A stretch of DNA of 64,000 bases from Scopulibacillus daqui (GCF_016908855.1 NZ_JAFBER010000012.1:25170-89169); one strand, 5' to 3'. Numbered from the stretch's first letter, positions 1 to 9,941 are shown. A program made the numbers and translations. The notes: generated by a model from the sequence alone, not told the origin.

Positions 1-4
1 TCAT
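1..4 (-). CDS. start of a gene leaving the window (possibly pgpH/yqfF)
   Basis: Only the ATG (bases 4-2) is inside the window. It is supported by a strong Shine-Dalgarno AGGAGG on the minus strand a few bases upstream. In Bacillus subtilis the gene after phoH is yqfF (pgpH, a c-di-AMP phosphodiesterase), so that identity is inferred from gene order alone. Confidence 0.5.
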
Positions 5-71
5 GATTTTCCTCCTGCCTGGGTAAGACGAATTTTGGATAAGTTTCTTCTAAAATTCGTTTATTAGCTGA

Positions 72-1028
72 TTAACTTTCATATGCTTTAATGATCTTTT
101 GGACTAATGGATGACGAACAACATCTACACTTGAAAGCTTTACAAAAGAAATACCTTTAACATCCTTTAAAACTTGGCTTGCTGTACTTAGCCCGGATGA
201 TTTCCCTTTAGGAAGATCCACTTGGGTAATATCGCCCGTAATAATCATTTTGGAACCGAAGCCAAGGCGGGTTAAAAACATCTTCATTTGTTCGTTTGTC
301 GTGTTTTGCGCTTCATCAAGAATGACATAAGCATCATCGAGCGTTCTTCCCCTCATATAAGCCAGCGGCGCAATTTCAATTGTTCCGCGATCAATTAAAC
401 GCAAGGTATGTTCCGCCCCTAAGACATCATGGAGCGCATCATATAAGGGCCTCAGATAGGGATCAACCTTTTCCTTCAGGTCGCCTGGAAGAAAGCCGAG
501 GCTTTCTCCGGCCTCTACTGCCGGACGCGTAAGGACGATTCGTTTGATATTACCTGACTTAAGAGCGGTAACAGCCATAACAACAGCTAAATAAGTTTTT
601 CCTGTTCCGGCTGGCCCGATCGCAAAAACCATATCATTTTTTTTTATCGCATTTATGTATCTTTTCTGTCCAAGTGTTTTCACGCGTATAGATTTGCCCT
701 TGGCGTTAACCGTTATTTCTTCATTATAAATATCATGCAACTCTTCAATCGCGCCTTCTTTGGCTAATTGAACAGCATAGACAACATCCCTCTCGGTGAT
801 AGACTTGCCCTGTCTAATAAGGCCTAATAAAGCTTTTAATACGTCCTCAGCTGTTTGGACCTCTTCATGCCGGCCGGATATATTAAGGGCGCCTCCCCTT
901 GTCACGATAGACAAGTCCAATGTTTCTTCAATGACCTTTAAGTTGGCATCTCTTGGACCAAACAAGGCGATGGCATCATTAGCTTGGTTTATTTCTAAAT
1001 CAATTGTATATAATTGTTGTTCTGACAA
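72..1028 (-). CDS. phoH: PhoH family ATPase
   Basis: Cytoplasmic P-loop ATPase of the PhoH family, linked in other bacteria to RNA metabolism; the exact role is unsettled. At 318 aa it has the usual length. The Walker A motif GPAGTGKT is at about residues 138-145 and a Walker B-like VILDEAQN is near 235. The N-terminal ~110 residues form the usual KH-like region. The start is a TTG preceded by AAGGAGA, 9 bases away. It sits downstream of yqfC/yqfD as in B. subtilis and probably precedes pgpH. Confidence 0.93.
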   Translation of the reverse strand: MSEQQLYTIDLEINQANDAIALFGPRDANLKVIEETLDLSIVTRGGALNISGRHEEVQTAEDVLKALLGLIRQGKSITERDVVYAVQLAKEGAIEELHDIYNEEITVNAKGKSIRVKTLGQKRYINAIKKNDMVFAIGPAGTGKTYLAVVMAVTALKSGNIKRIVLTRPAVEAGESLGFLPGDLKEKVDPYLRPLYDALHDVLGAEHTLRLIDRGTIEIAPLAYMRGRTLDDAYVILDEAQNTTNEQMKMFLTRLGFGSKMIITGDITQVDLPKGKSSGLSTASQVLKDVKGISFVKLSSVDVVRHPLVQKIIKAYES

Positions 1029-1202
1029 TCTACTCAGTCTCCTTGAATCAATATCATCATGTTTACCTTAGTTTACCATATAAGAAGCCCCCAATTCCAA
1101 CCCGAATAAAGAAAACTTGCTGATGGGAAGTTCAGAAAAAACGAAGACAAGACAATCTTGTAAAAACTTTTAGCGTCTCCCCCATTTTCTTATCCAAAAT
1201 AT

Positions 1203-1228
1203 AAAAAGGCGGCAGGTATTAACCGCCG
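1203..1228 (-). terminator. terminator overlapping the yqfD stop codon
   Basis: On the minus strand GGCGG pairs with CCGCC across a 10-base loop and is followed by a T-rich run. The yqfD stop codon lies in the loop, so translation and termination overlap. It would separate yqfD from phoH. Confidence 0.6.
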
Positions 1229-2454
1229 TCCTTCTTTTCCTTTTTATGCTTTTCTATTTGCTCTTTTACTTTGACTGGATCAATCGCTTCCGGCTTTGCA
1301 ATGTTTTCGTAGACAATATAATGCATATAGAGCTTCATCTTGCCATTTTTTATAATCCTTTTATCAATATTTTGCGAGACAACCTTCGACTTCAGCGGCA
1401 GTTGTGATTTTAACTTTTTATAGGAAGCTTGTTTGGCTTCTTGTATGGCTTGTGATTCCGTGAGCTTCCGTTCATTTTCATCATCTTCCCGGTAAATAAT
1501 ACGCTTGTAAGCAATAGGCAAGTCCCAAAATAGAAAATGAACTGGTTTTTTCGTCACTTCCCGATCATAATGCTTAAAAGGCTTCTTTTTTAAACCCCAT
1601 AAAGGGCAATTCCATCCGAAAAGTTGAAGTTGGCGTTTGGTATAAGTTTTCCCTGTGTAAGTTTTGACGTTTGATTGTAAAGGAATGGTTGTTTCCGACT
1701 GATACCAGGTTTCTCCGATAACCTTGCCCTTAGCCGCAATCGGCGCCGGAGCAGATTCTTTTCCGATTAATCCAGAAATTAAGATTTGACCCGGTTTTAC
1801 AAATTGATCTTGTTCAACTAATGGTTGTCCTTTTTCGGCAAATATTTTATGGATAATCGCTTTTTTTGTTGCTACCAGATGCCTTGGACCAGGCGCTTTG
1901 TCCTTTTTCGGCAACTCCTTTTGAACCAAATCAATGTGATAAGTTGTCCCATCTTTCGACACACCAAGCCAAGTGACTTTATTAAGGCGGCTTGATAATT
2001 CGCTTTCAATTTTTTCTGTCGACGGCAGAAAAAATTCAAATGCTCCGACATGAACGTCCATTTTGTTAAGAATGGCTTTAATTTCTGCTTCAAGCTTTGG
2101 ATCAGCACCATTTATATCAATGCGCCAAACTATATTTGATAAGAAGAATAAAGCAAGAAAAAATAAAATAAAACCGCTTATAATTCCTGAACGCGACATT
2201 AATTTTTTATAAAGAAACGGCAGGCCGGCCCTTTCAATGAAGTGAATCCGGCAATCTGTCGCTTTTAAAACAGGCTTTATTTTTTTTATATCTTTGAGGA
2301 GGATGCAACAAGTTATCGTTGTCTTATCAATTCGCTGTATGTTCCATATTGTGATTTCTTCGCGAACGCAGCGATTGATAAATTGTTCTGTTAGCCGCCC
2401 GGCAACCGATACTCTGACATGGCCATAGACTTTGTCATTCCAGTTTTTTTTCAT
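1219..2454 (-). CDS. yqfD: sporulation protein YqfD
   Basis: Member of the YqfD/stage IV sporulation family, made in the mother cell under SigE in B. subtilis; the molecular function is poorly defined. The product is 411 aa. The start ATG follows GGAGGAGATGGC; a reading frame 27 bases longer exists but lacks this RBS. One strong membrane segment is near residues 85-105 (ISGFILFFLALFFLSNIV). The C-terminus is basic and Lys-rich. It lies about 120 bases downstream of yqfC, the usual pair. Confidence 0.9.
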   Translation of the reverse strand: MKKNWNDKVYGHVRVSVAGRLTEQFINRCVREEITIWNIQRIDKTTITCCILLKDIKKIKPVLKATDCRIHFIERAGLPFLYKKLMSRSGIISGFILFFLALFFLSNIVWRIDINGADPKLEAEIKAILNKMDVHVGAFEFFLPSTEKIESELSSRLNKVTWLGVSKDGTTYHIDLVQKELPKKDKAPGPRHLVATKKAIIHKIFAEKGQPLVEQDQFVKPGQILISGLIGKESAPAPIAAKGKVIGETWYQSETTIPLQSNVKTYTGKTYTKRQLQLFGWNCPLWGLKKKPFKHYDREVTKKPVHFLFWDLPIAYKRIIYREDDENERKLTESQAIQEAKQASYKKLKSQLPLKSKVVSQNIDKRIIKNGKMKLYMHYIVYENIAKPEAIDPVKVKEQIEKHKKEKKDGG

Positions 2455-2571
2455 GCCATCTCCTCCAATATATGCTATCAATATTTATCCCAAAGATAGA
2501 AGTGGGTTCGGCGTAGAAAGCAAGATAGGAAGATGTAATGTATGTACCTGTCTACGCCCTTAGGCTTGCCG

Positions 2572-2868
2572 TCAAATCAGTTCCCTTTTATCTTCTAGAA
2601 ATTGAACTTTCTGAATGAAGCCTTCCAGAAGTATTTCTTCAGGCAAAATCGCTTTAAGAACAAAATCTTTCCCGATGATTTGCAGCTGTCCTTGTTTCAT
2701 GGATAACCGAAGTTCCTCATTTGAAAATGAAATAACGCCTTTATGATTTTCTATGTATATATGTAATTGTCCAACCATTGTTATTCTGGGCAAGTCCATG
2801 ATCACATCTGCGGGCATATCGGAATGGTTAATAAACCATTTTTTGAAATTGTCGCGCCACTTCTTCAT
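2572..2868 (-). CDS. yqfC: sporulation protein YqfC
   Basis: Small (98 aa) YabP/YqfC-family sporulation protein. The family signature is visible as the N-terminal MKKWRDNFKKWF, the central DLPRITMVG and the C-terminal hydrophobic/beta-rich segment. It has no membrane segment. In B. subtilis yqfC-yqfD form a SigE-dependent operon; here the two are adjacent in the same order. Function is unknown beyond sporulation expression. Confidence 0.9.
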   Translation of the reverse strand: MKKWRDNFKKWFINHSDMPADVIMDLPRITMVGQLHIYIENHKGVISFSNEELRLSMKQGQLQIIGKDFVLKAILPEEILLEGFIQKVQFLEDKRELI

Positions 2869-2932
2869 CTCCGTTCACCCACCTCTTTATTCATTTTTAT
2901 GAAAGAACCTGTATGACTATCACTGATTACAG

Positions 2933-2964
2933 CACAAAAAAAGCAAGCACCGGCTAAGATGCTT
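2933..2964 (-). terminator. terminator after the floA operon
   Basis: On the minus strand AAGCATC pairs with GGTGCTT over a 6-base loop (one G-U pair) and is followed by GCTTTTTTTG. It overlaps the end of the 148-aa ORF at 2963. Confidence 0.6.
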
Positions 2965-3409
2965 ACTCCTTATAATCATTTGATTGATTCATTAAGTGAT
3001 TCGACGGATTTAAGTGCTGCAAATGTTGATACTTTCGTATGGAAGGGTGCGGGCGAAATGCTCTCGGTTTGTCAAGGCATTCAGATAAAATAAAGGCTTC
3101 TTGAAAACTTTTCTTTGAAATCACAGGCGCTTTTGAGGAACGGGACTCCTGTGATTGATGTCTTTTTAAAGAGACAGGGCTTGATGAAAGAGGCTTTTTT
3201 TCAACCTGAGACTGTTTTTTTTCCAGGTGAAGATGATCAGGCGCCGCATGAGGCTGATGAGGCTGCTCTCTATACTTATTAGCATTTGAACGATATTTGG
3301 TTTGAGGCTTTTTAATTGCTTTTTTACTTTTGCCGCTTCTATCTTTAGAGCTTTTTGTAAAGGCGCCGGCAATGATAATAATGAGGATCGTTATAATAAC
3401 CGAAGCCAT
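2963..3409 (-). CDS. hypothetical small membrane-anchored basic protein downstream of floA
   Basis: Not recognised. It is 148 aa with a single N-terminal hydrophobic segment (about residues 3-17, Ile-rich) followed by a long low-complexity tail rich in Ser, Lys, His and Gln, with a small His-rich patch near residue 60. It starts close behind floA with AAAGGA upstream, so it is probably co-transcribed. In B. subtilis yqfB occupies this position, but I see no reliable homology. Confidence 0.65.
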   Translation of the reverse strand: MASVIITILIIIIAGAFTKSSKDRSGKSKKAIKKPQTKYRSNANKYREQPHQPHAAPDHLHLEKKQSQVEKKPLSSSPVSLKRHQSQESRSSKAPVISKKSFQEAFILSECLDKPRAFRPHPSIRKYQHLQHLNPSNHLMNQSNDYKE

Positions 3410-3414
3410 CTGAC

Positions 3415-4404
3415 TTATCCTTTTCTGTCATCTTTGGTTTCTTGGTTAATGTCTCCAACGGCATGGCGCATTTCGGTATCCGCCTTAATGTTATTATAAT
3501 TCATATAATCCATCACACCGATATGTCCTTCTCTTAAAGCTTTTGCCATTGCAAGCGGCACTTCAGCCTCTGATTCAACAACTTTAGCACGCATTTCTTC
3601 AACCCTTGCTTTCATTTCTTGCTCTTTTGCTACAGCCATGGCCCTGCGCTCTTCAGCTTTCGCTTGGGCAATGTTTTTATCAGCCTCAGCTTGCTCTGTT
3701 TGCAAATGCGCCCCAATATTTTTGCCGATATCTACATCGGCAATATCGATCGATAGAATCTCAAAAGCCGTTCCGGCATCGAGACCTTTAGATAACACTG
3801 TTTGCGAAATAAGGTCAGGATTCTCAAGCACTTTTTTATGGCTGTCTGAAGAGCCAAGGGTACTGACAATCCCCTCCCCGACTCTGGCGATAACCGTTTC
3901 CTCACCGGCCCCTCCGACAAGGCGGTCAATATTCGCTCTTACTGTAATTCTTGCTTTTACCTTAACTTCAATGCCATCCATAGCAACGCCTGCAATAAAA
4001 GGCGTTTCGATAACTTTTGGATTGACGCTCATTTGCACGGCTTCTAAAACATTCCGTCCAGCTAAATCAATCGCTGCACACCTTTCAAAGCTCAATTCAA
4101 TATTTGCCCGATGCGCTGCAATCAAGGCATTGACAACCCGGTCAACGTTTCCTCCGGCCAGGTAATGACCTTCAAGCTGGTTTGTGCTTAGCTGCATGCC
4201 GGCCTTTACCGCTTTAATCAAAGGATTAACAACACGACTCGGGGTAACCCGCCGCAGTCTCATGCCGACTAAAGTGAAAATGCCAATTTTTACGCCGGCA
4301 GCCAGGGCAGAAATCCAAAGCATAATTGGAACAAAAGTAAAAAAGATGGCTAACGCAACAATAATAATCACTGCGATAATAAGAATAGAAATGGTAGCCA
4401 TCAT
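3415..4404 (-). CDS. floA: flotillin-like protein FloA
   Basis: Membrane scaffold protein of functional membrane microdomains (former YqfA). The product is 330 aa with an N-terminal hydrophobic hairpin (residues about 1-50), then a PHB/SPFH-like domain and a C-terminal Ala/Glu-rich coiled-coil segment ([19 protein letters not shown] region). The start is the first of two ATG codons behind a GGGG-rich RBS; the upstream extension of the frame has no RBS. The NfeD partner (yqeZ), normally just upstream in B. subtilis, is absent here. Confidence 0.93.
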   Translation of the reverse strand: MMATISILIIAVIIIVALAIFFTFVPIMLWISALAAGVKIGIFTLVGMRLRRVTPSRVVNPLIKAVKAGMQLSTNQLEGHYLAGGNVDRVVNALIAAHRANIELSFERCAAIDLAGRNVLEAVQMSVNPKVIETPFIAGVAMDGIEVKVKARITVRANIDRLVGGAGEETVIARVGEGIVSTLGSSDSHKKVLENPDLISQTVLSKGLDAGTAFEILSIDIADVDIGKNIGAHLQTEQAEADKNIAQAKAEERRAMAVAKEQEMKARVEEMRAKVVESEAEVPLAMAKALREGHIGVMDYMNYNNIKADTEMRHAVGDINQETKDDRKG

Positions 4405-4440
4405 GGTACCCCCCTTTTTTAAAAATTTATTAACATTCAT

Positions 4441-4468
4441 TATACGGTATAAATAGGTCAAAGTTATA
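4441..4468 (-). promoter_or_regulatory. possible extracytoplasmic-sigma (SigW-like) promoter of floA
   Basis: On the minus strand CGTATA lies 16 bases downstream of TATAAC followed by TTT. SigW promoters have TGAAAC-N16-CGTA, and floA of B. subtilis is SigW-controlled. The -35 match is partial, so this is tentative. Confidence 0.35.
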
Positions 4469-4742
4469 AGTATAGTTAATTCTGAATGTTCAATTATTTA
4501 CATCGGTTTAAATCAATTCCTTGCGCTATTCATATATGGCGTTTGCGATAATCATAACCAATAAAAAATCAAGCGCTAATCAGAATTAACCCTTGTTTTT
4601 TTCCTGGCAACGGATCAACAACACCATCTTTCTGAAATTAATGTCCCTCACCCATTTATCCTTTTCGATTATGTCACTTTTGCTAAACCTTTTCACAAGC
4701 TCTCTTTTATAAAATCGTTAAATTATATTTTTCGTATGTATA
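4469..4742. other. intergenic region upstream of floA
   Basis: This AT-rich gap between yqeY and floA holds no plausible ORF with an RBS. It is where yqeZ/nfeD lies in B. subtilis. Apart from the candidate floA promoter and the yqeY terminator at its edges, I see no structure in it. Confidence 0.5.
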
Positions 4743-4774
4743 AAAAATACCTTGCAATCTGCAAGGTATTTTTA
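4743..4774. terminator. terminator after yqeY
   Basis: ATACCTTGC pairs perfectly with GCAAGGTAT over a 5-base loop, with A-run and T-run flanks, so it can act in both directions. It abuts the yqeY stop codon. Confidence 0.85.
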
Positions 4775-5215
4775 TGATAGCTTATTTTGGACGATTTTGC
4801 TGACTTGACTGCCGTCAGCGCGTCCTTTAATTTTAGGCATAATGGCGCTCATTACTTTACCCATATCGGCTTTTGATGAGGCGCCGGTCTCTTTAATCGT
4901 TTCATCTATAATGTCCTGAAGTTCTTGTTCAGAAAGCTGTTCAGGCATATATAAATCGATCACAGCAATTTCTTTTTTTATACCATCGACTAAATCTTGG
5001 CGTCCTGCATTCTCAAACTCTTGGAGGGAGTCTTTCCTCTGTTTGAGTTCTCGGGATAAGACAGTTAACGCTTCGTCTTCCGATAGTTCCTTTCCGAGCT
5101 TGATCGATTCATTTTGCAGCGATGACTTGATCATGCGAATAACGGATAATTTGACTTTATCCTTATCTTTCATCGCCTGCTTCATATCTTCAGTAAGACG
5201 ATCAACAAAGCTCAT
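4772..5215 (-). CDS. yqeY: GatB/YqeY domain protein
   Basis: The product is 147 aa and resembles the C-terminal tRNA-binding region of GatB, but is encoded as a separate protein; its role is not established. The start ATG (MSFVDRL) has AGGAAGGG upstream, while the longer frame runs into rpsU. It lies 13 bases downstream of rpsU and is almost certainly co-transcribed. The conserved YMPEQLSE motif and the C-terminal [13 protein letters not shown] motif are present. Confidence 0.93.
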   Translation of the reverse strand: MSFVDRLTEDMKQAMKDKDKVKLSVIRMIKSSLQNESIKLGKELSEDEALTVLSRELKQRKDSLQEFENAGRQDLVDGIKKEIAVIDLYMPEQLSEQELQDIIDETIKETGASSKADMGKVMSAIMPKIKGRADGSQVSKIVQNKLS

Positions 5216-5228
5216 CAGAACACCCTTC

Positions 5229-5405
5229 CTAGAACTTACGTTTCTTGCGTGCCGCCTCAGATTTTTTCTTACGGCGAACACTTGGCTTTTCATAATGCTT
5301 GCGTTTTTTTACTTCTGCTAATGTACCGGATTTAGACACAGAACGTTTAAAACGGCGAAGCGCGTCTTCAATAGATTCATTCTTGCGTACTTTAGTTTCA
5401 ACCAT
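5229..5405 (-). CDS. rpsU: 30S ribosomal protein S21
   Basis: The product is 58 aa and very basic, with the S21 signature [15 protein letters not shown] and an Arg/Lys-rich tail ([15 protein letters not shown]). The start ATG (MVETKV) follows GGAGGGAGGG. S21 binds near the 3' end of 16S rRNA. It heads an operon with yqeY and has its own promoter just upstream. Confidence 0.97.
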   Translation of the reverse strand: MVETKVRKNESIEDALRRFKRSVSKSGTLAEVKKRKHYEKPSVRRKKKSEAARKKRKF

Positions 5406-5465
5406 CTTGTGTTTCCCTCCCTCCAAATCGCACCGCTAAGGGACATAAATATCATGTCTTTTGTA

Positions 5466-5494
5466 ATTATATACGAATAGCAATAATTGGTCAA
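5466..5494 (-). promoter_or_regulatory. SigA promoter of rpsU-yqeY
   Basis: On the minus strand TTGACC (5494-5489), a 17-base spacer and a perfect TATAAT (5471-5466) precede rpsU by about 60 bases. The leader contains a small hairpin with GACAT/ATGTC arms. Confidence 0.8.
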
Positions 5495-5502
5495 CTTCCG
5501 CT

Positions 5503-6858
5503 TTATAAACTAGCCGCTGTTTTTTGGTCGGCTTCAATGACTCTGACAAATTGTCCTTCATTATAAGGATAGCCCGCTTTAGTGATCTTAACGCGAACCA
5601 GCTTTCCTTCCATATCTGGAGCTGCAGGAAATTTCACTTTAAGATAATTATCTGTATAACCGACATAATAACCTGTCGATGGGTCTTTTTTATACGGCTC
5701 TTCTGGAATAACTTCTAATACCTCATTTTCATATTTTGAAGCATATTCTTTCGCTAATTGATTTGAAAGGGAGATCAGCCGTGTAACACGCTCATGTTTG
5801 ACATCATCCGGAACTTGGTTGTCCATGCGTGCTGCCGGTGTGCCTGTTCGCTGCGAATAAGGGAAAACGTGAAGCTCAGCAAATTTGAGATCCCTAATAA
5901 ATTCATAGGTTTCATTAAATTCTTCTTCAGTTTCTCCCGGAAATCCGACAATGACATCAGATGTTAAAGCAAAATCAGGCAATGCACGACGCAGATTATT
6001 AATTTTTTCAGCGAAAAATTCTGCAGTATACTTTCTTCTCATCCTCTTCAGGACAGAATTAGACCCAGATTGCAGCGGAATGTGCAAATGACGGGCAACG
6101 ATATTGGATTTATCAATGACTTCAATCACTTCATCAGTGACTTGACTGGCTTCAATTGATGAGATTCTAATCCTGTTAATCCCGTTAACTTTAGCTTCAA
6201 GATCACGTAAAAGCTGAGCAAAATTGTAGTCTTTCATATCTTCACCGTATCCGGCAGTATGAATGCCCGTTAATACAATCTCTTTATAGCCTGCATCGAC
6301 AAGTTTTTGCGCTTGTGCAATCACAGACTCCGGTTTCCGGGATCTTAGAAGCCCCCTTGCCCAAGGAATAATACAGAAAGTGCAGAAGTTGTTGCATCCT
6401 TCTTGAATTTTAAGGGATGCCCTGGTTCTATCAGTAAAAGCAGGTACTTCAAGTTCCTCATAGACACGGGCTTTCATAATATTGCTGACGCCGTTAATCG
6501 GTTCTCGTTCTTTTTTATACTGCTCGATATATCCAAGCATTTTCTCGCGGTCTTGTGTACCTACAACGATATCGACGCCTGGTATGGCCATGACTTCAGC
6601 TGGCGAAGTTTGCGCATAGCATCCCGTGACACATATGACGGCGTTTGGGTTCTGACGAATTGCCCGCCGAATCACTTGCCGGCTTTTCTTATCTCCCGTA
6701 TTCGTAACGGTGCATGTATTGATGACATAAACATCAGCTGTGGACTCAAAATCTTTTCGTTCGTAGCCGTTCTTTTGAAACAATTGCCATATAGCTTCCG
6801 TTTCATAATGATTGACTTTACAACCTAGTGTATGAAAGGCAACAGAAGGCATATTCAT
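5503..6858 (-). CDS. mtaB: tRNA t6A37 methylthiotransferase MtaB
   Basis: Radical-SAM enzyme that adds a methylthio group to t6A37 of tRNAs reading ANN codons. The product is 451 aa. It has an N-terminal MTTase domain (cysteines in TLGCKVN, NTCTVT and VTGCYAQ for one cluster), the radical-SAM motif CNNFCTFCIIP near residue 155, and a C-terminal TRAM domain. The e-type subfamily fits YqeV. The start overlaps the rsmE stop as ATGA, so it is translationally coupled. Confidence 0.95.
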   Translation of the reverse strand: MNMPSVAFHTLGCKVNHYETEAIWQLFQKNGYERKDFESTADVYVINTCTVTNTGDKKSRQVIRRAIRQNPNAVICVTGCYAQTSPAEVMAIPGVDIVVGTQDREKMLGYIEQYKKEREPINGVSNIMKARVYEELEVPAFTDRTRASLKIQEGCNNFCTFCIIPWARGLLRSRKPESVIAQAQKLVDAGYKEIVLTGIHTAGYGEDMKDYNFAQLLRDLEAKVNGINRIRISSIEASQVTDEVIEVIDKSNIVARHLHIPLQSGSNSVLKRMRRKYTAEFFAEKINNLRRALPDFALTSDVIVGFPGETEEEFNETYEFIRDLKFAELHVFPYSQRTGTPAARMDNQVPDDVKHERVTRLISLSNQLAKEYASKYENEVLEVIPEEPYKKDPSTGYYVGYTDNYLKVKFPAAPDMEGKLVRVKITKAGYPYNEGQFVRVIEADQKTAASL

Positions 6859-7616
6859 TCACCCCTCTTCAATAATTCAAAGTGATAGGAAGCAGCTGAT
6901 AAAACATAGAGCGGCGCTGTCTCAGTCCTTAAAATTCGATTGCCTAATCCGCAGGAAGTAAACCCCGCTTGCTCGAGTTTTTGAACTTCCTCCGGAGAAA
7001 AGCCGCCTTCTGGACCAATAACCGCTATAAGTCTTTCGTTTGCTTTTATTTCATTTAAAATTTTTGGGAGAGCATGCTGCTCTCCAGCTTTTGCTGTTTC
7101 TTCATATGCAACAATTTTTTTATGGTAGTGATCACTCATTTTAATAAGCTGATCTATAGATACGGGTCTCCCGATTTCCGGTATATACGTTCGATGGGAC
7201 TGCTCAGCCGCTTCTTTGGCGATTTTTTTAAGTCTCGACAGCTTTTTGTCTACCTTATTTACCGCCCACTTACTGATCGACCGTTCTGCTTTAAGAGGAA
7301 TAAAAGCCCTAGCGCCGCATTCTGTACCTTTTTGGACGATAAATTCTAGCTTATCACCTTTAGGGAGCCCCTGTACTATCGTGACATGTATCGGAAGCTC
7401 TGCATTTTCTTCCAGCTGTTTTTTAATAACGGCTGTGATACAGTCAGATTCCAGGGATTGTATCTCGCATAAATAAACATTGCCCTCATTGTCAGCACAG
7501 ATTAAACGATCCCCGGGGTTCATTCTCATCACTTTTTGTATATGTTTGGCATCATCAGCCAACAGCGTTATCGTTTGTTCGCTAATTTGCTCCTTATTGA
7601 CAAAATATCGCTGCAT
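6855..7616 (-). CDS. rsmE: 16S rRNA m3U1498 methyltransferase RsmE
   Basis: SPOUT-class SAM methyltransferase acting on U1498 of 16S rRNA. The product is 253 aa. The N-terminal PUA-like domain is followed by the SPOUT knot with AVIGPEGGFSPEEV and the C-terminal LGNRILRTETAPLYVLSA motif. It starts with GGAGAACG upstream, close behind prmA. Its stop codon overlaps the mtaB start. Confidence 0.96.
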   Translation of the reverse strand: MQRYFVNKEQISEQTITLLADDAKHIQKVMRMNPGDRLICADNEGNVYLCEIQSLESDCITAVIKKQLEENAELPIHVTIVQGLPKGDKLEFIVQKGTECGARAFIPLKAERSISKWAVNKVDKKLSRLKKIAKEAAEQSHRTYIPEIGRPVSIDQLIKMSDHYHKKIVAYEETAKAGEQHALPKILNEIKANERLIAVIGPEGGFSPEEVQKLEQAGFTSCGLGNRILRTETAPLYVLSAASYHFELLKRGE

Positions 7617-7631
7617 TCTTTTCGTTCTCCG

Positions 7632-8579
7632 TTAAGCTTTTTTTGCGATAATCGCTACCCAGTCTTCTTGCTCTAAGATTTCAAAAATCATAAACCCGGA
7701 TGACTTTAATTTCTCTATGACCTCATATTTTTTATTTTTAATGATGCCGGATGTAATAAAATAACCATCTGAACTGATTACCTTTGCTGCATCATCTGAT
7801 AATCGGACCACGATTTCAGCTAGCAAGTTGGCAACAATCACACGAGGTGCCGGGCCTTGATAATGATCAAGCAGATTATTCTGTTTGACCGTCACTTTGT
7901 CATTGACTTTGTTGAGCTTTATATTGATTCTAGCGGACTGCACGGCAACATCATCCAAGTCGAAAGCAAAGACTGACTCCGCGCCGAGTTTGGCCGCTGC
8001 TATGCTCAATACACCCGTTCCTGTTCCTACGTCAATAACTTTATCTCCACGTTTAAGGACTTTTTCTAGAGCTTGGATACATAAAATAGTCGTTGGATGT
8101 GTTCCAGTCCCAAAAGCCATTCCTGGATCAAGTTCAATAACTAGTTCGTTTTTACTATTCGGTTTATATTCTTCCCATGTCGGGGTTATTGTAATACGTT
8201 TTGTTATTCTAACAGGTTTATAGTATTTTTTCCATGCGGTAGCCCATTCTTCCTCATTAACTTCGCTGATTGTTATCGTATTTTCGCCTAGGTCAATCTG
8301 GTGTGTGATAAGATTATTAATCGCTTCTTTGATTCCGTCAACAGTCTCGCCTAAAAAGCTATTAACAGGCAGGTAAGCTTTGACCAAGACACCTTCCATA
8401 GGATAATCATCCGGATTAAGATCATAGATTTCACCATAGACGCTCGACCAATCCTTTTGAAGGTCTGTAGGGTCTTCAATAACAACACCGCTTGATCCAG
8501 CTTCATGTAAAATATTAGCGATTGGCTCAACTGCCTCTTGGGTTGTGTGAATACAAATTTCCGACCATTTCAACTCCAT
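7632..8579 (-). CDS. prmA: ribosomal protein L11 methyltransferase
   Basis: Class I SAM methyltransferase that trimethylates L11. At 315 aa it has the usual length. The SAM motif [15 protein letters not shown] is near residues 180-195, and the NLLAEI catalytic-region motif follows. The start is ATG (MELKWSE), with a possible TTG one codon earlier; GGAG is close by. It lies between dnaJ and rsmE, the standard Bacillus order. Confidence 0.95.
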   Translation of the reverse strand: MELKWSEICIHTTQEAVEPIANILHEAGSSGVVIEDPTDLQKDWSSVYGEIYDLNPDDYPMEGVLVKAYLPVNSFLGETVDGIKEAINNLITHQIDLGENTITISEVNEEEWATAWKKYYKPVRITKRITITPTWEEYKPNSKNELVIELDPGMAFGTGTHPTTILCIQALEKVLKRGDKVIDVGTGTGVLSIAAAKLGAESVFAFDLDDVAVQSARINIKLNKVNDKVTVKQNNLLDHYQGPAPRVIVANLLAEIVVRLSDDAAKVISSDGYFITSGIIKNKKYEVIEKLKSSGFMIFEILEQEDWVAIIAKKA

Positions 8580-8594
8580 CAAGCTCCATTTCTT

Positions 8595-9725
8595 TTAATC
8601 GGATTTAAAAGCGCGTTTGACCTTTGAAAAGAAGTTTTCATTTTGTTCATCATTAATAGGTTTTCCGCTAATTTCCGCTAATTCTTTATATAATTCTCTT
8701 TCCCGTTCAGAAAGATTTTTCGGTGTGATGACGCGTACGGTTACATGCTGATCACCTTGGCCATATCCGCGGACATTTTTGATGCCTTTTCCTTTCAATC
8801 GGAATTTTGTTCCGGTTTGTGTGCCAGCAGGTATTTTCAGTTTGACCTTCCCATATAATGTTGGAACTTCAATTTCATCGCCCAAAGTGACTTGAGCAAA
8901 ATTAAGAGGCACTTCACAATAGACGTCGTCTCCCATGCGCTCAAAAAATTTATGAGGCTTAACATTAAAGACAACATAAAGATCTCCAGGCGGTCCGCCG
9001 TTAATCCCTGCTTCTCCTTGGCCTGATAAGCGGACTTGCTGCCCATCATCAACGCCTGCAGGTATTTTCACATGGATTTTCTTTTGTTTTTTCACACGGC
9101 CGCTGCCGCCGCATGTCGTACATTTATCTTTAATAAATTTCCCTGTACCTTGACAATAATGACATACACGCCTGTTCACAACTTTGCCAAAAGGTGTGCT
9201 TTGTTCAACATTAATTTGACCAGCCCCTTGGCAGTGCGGGCATGTTTCCGGTTTGCTACCAGGCTTCGCGCCTGATCCTTTACAAGTGCCGCATGATTCT
9301 TCCCGAGGTATTTGAATGTCTGTTTCTTTGCCAAAGGCAGCCTCTTCAAAGGTTATTGTCATTGTATACTGCAGATCAGCACCTTGTTTTGGCGCATTAG
9401 GATCGCGCCTGCGCCCGCCGCCGCCGAAAAACATATCAAAAATATCTCCAAAACCGCCAAAATCGCCGGCGCCGAAGCCTTGGGCGCCTCCAAAGCCTGC
9501 TTGATTAGGGTCTGTATGTCCAAATTGATCGTAATGGGCTTTCTTTTGAGGATCGCTTAATGTTTCATAAGCCTCTTTAACCTCTTTAAACTTCTCAGGG
9601 GCATCAGGATCTTTATTAACATCAGGATGGTATTTCCGAGCAAGCTTCCTATAAGCTTTCTTTATCTCATCCTTAGATGCATTTCGGTCCACCCCGAGTA
9701 CTTCATAATAATCCCGTTTACTCAT
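8595..9725 (-). CDS. dnaJ: chaperone DnaJ
   Basis: Hsp40 co-chaperone that stimulates DnaK ATPase. The product is 376 aa: an N-terminal J domain with HPD (residues about 33-35), a Gly/Phe-rich linker with GGGGRRRD, a central zinc domain with four CxxCxGxG repeats ([32 protein letters not shown]) and the C-terminal substrate domain. The start ATG (MSKRDYY) follows GGGAGTGA; the longer frame has no RBS. A terminator hairpin separates it from dnaK. Confidence 0.97.
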   Translation of the reverse strand: MSKRDYYEVLGVDRNASKDEIKKAYRKLARKYHPDVNKDPDAPEKFKEVKEAYETLSDPQKKAHYDQFGHTDPNQAGFGGAQGFGAGDFGGFGDIFDMFFGGGGRRRDPNAPKQGADLQYTMTITFEEAAFGKETDIQIPREESCGTCKGSGAKPGSKPETCPHCQGAGQINVEQSTPFGKVVNRRVCHYCQGTGKFIKDKCTTCGGSGRVKKQKKIHVKIPAGVDDGQQVRLSGQGEAGINGGPPGDLYVVFNVKPHKFFERMGDDVYCEVPLNFAQVTLGDEIEVPTLYGKVKLKIPAGTQTGTKFRLKGKGIKNVRGYGQGDQHVTVRVITPKNLSERERELYKELAEISGKPINDEQNENFFSKVKRAFKSD

Positions 9726-9881
9726 GAAATCACTCCCGAATGACATCACATAGATTAAATCATATCACCATTGCAATTAAAGAAGCAAGCCAATAATTTA
9801 ATTGTAAGCCGTTTAAATTTACCAATAATAAAATATTTAATTGAATCGTTATAAGTGCTTCCGGACATCTTCTTTAATGGA

Positions 9882-9920
9882 AAAAGTCAAAGCCAAGACC
9901 TATGTCCAGCTTTGACTTTT
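9882..9920. terminator. dnaK-dnaJ intercistronic terminator
   Basis: AAAAGTCAAAGC pairs perfectly with GCTTTGACTTTT (12 bp) over a 15-base loop. On the minus strand it lies just past the dnaK stop and ends in a T-run. It may attenuate read-through into dnaJ or mark an RNA-processing boundary. Confidence 0.8.
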
Positions 9921-9941
9921 CAATTAAATCGCTAATGTTGA

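Noticed and set aside
3638..4165. 175-aa plus-strand ORF inside floA
   Set aside because: It is a shadow of the highly biased floA codons on the other strand, with no RBS or recognisable domain.
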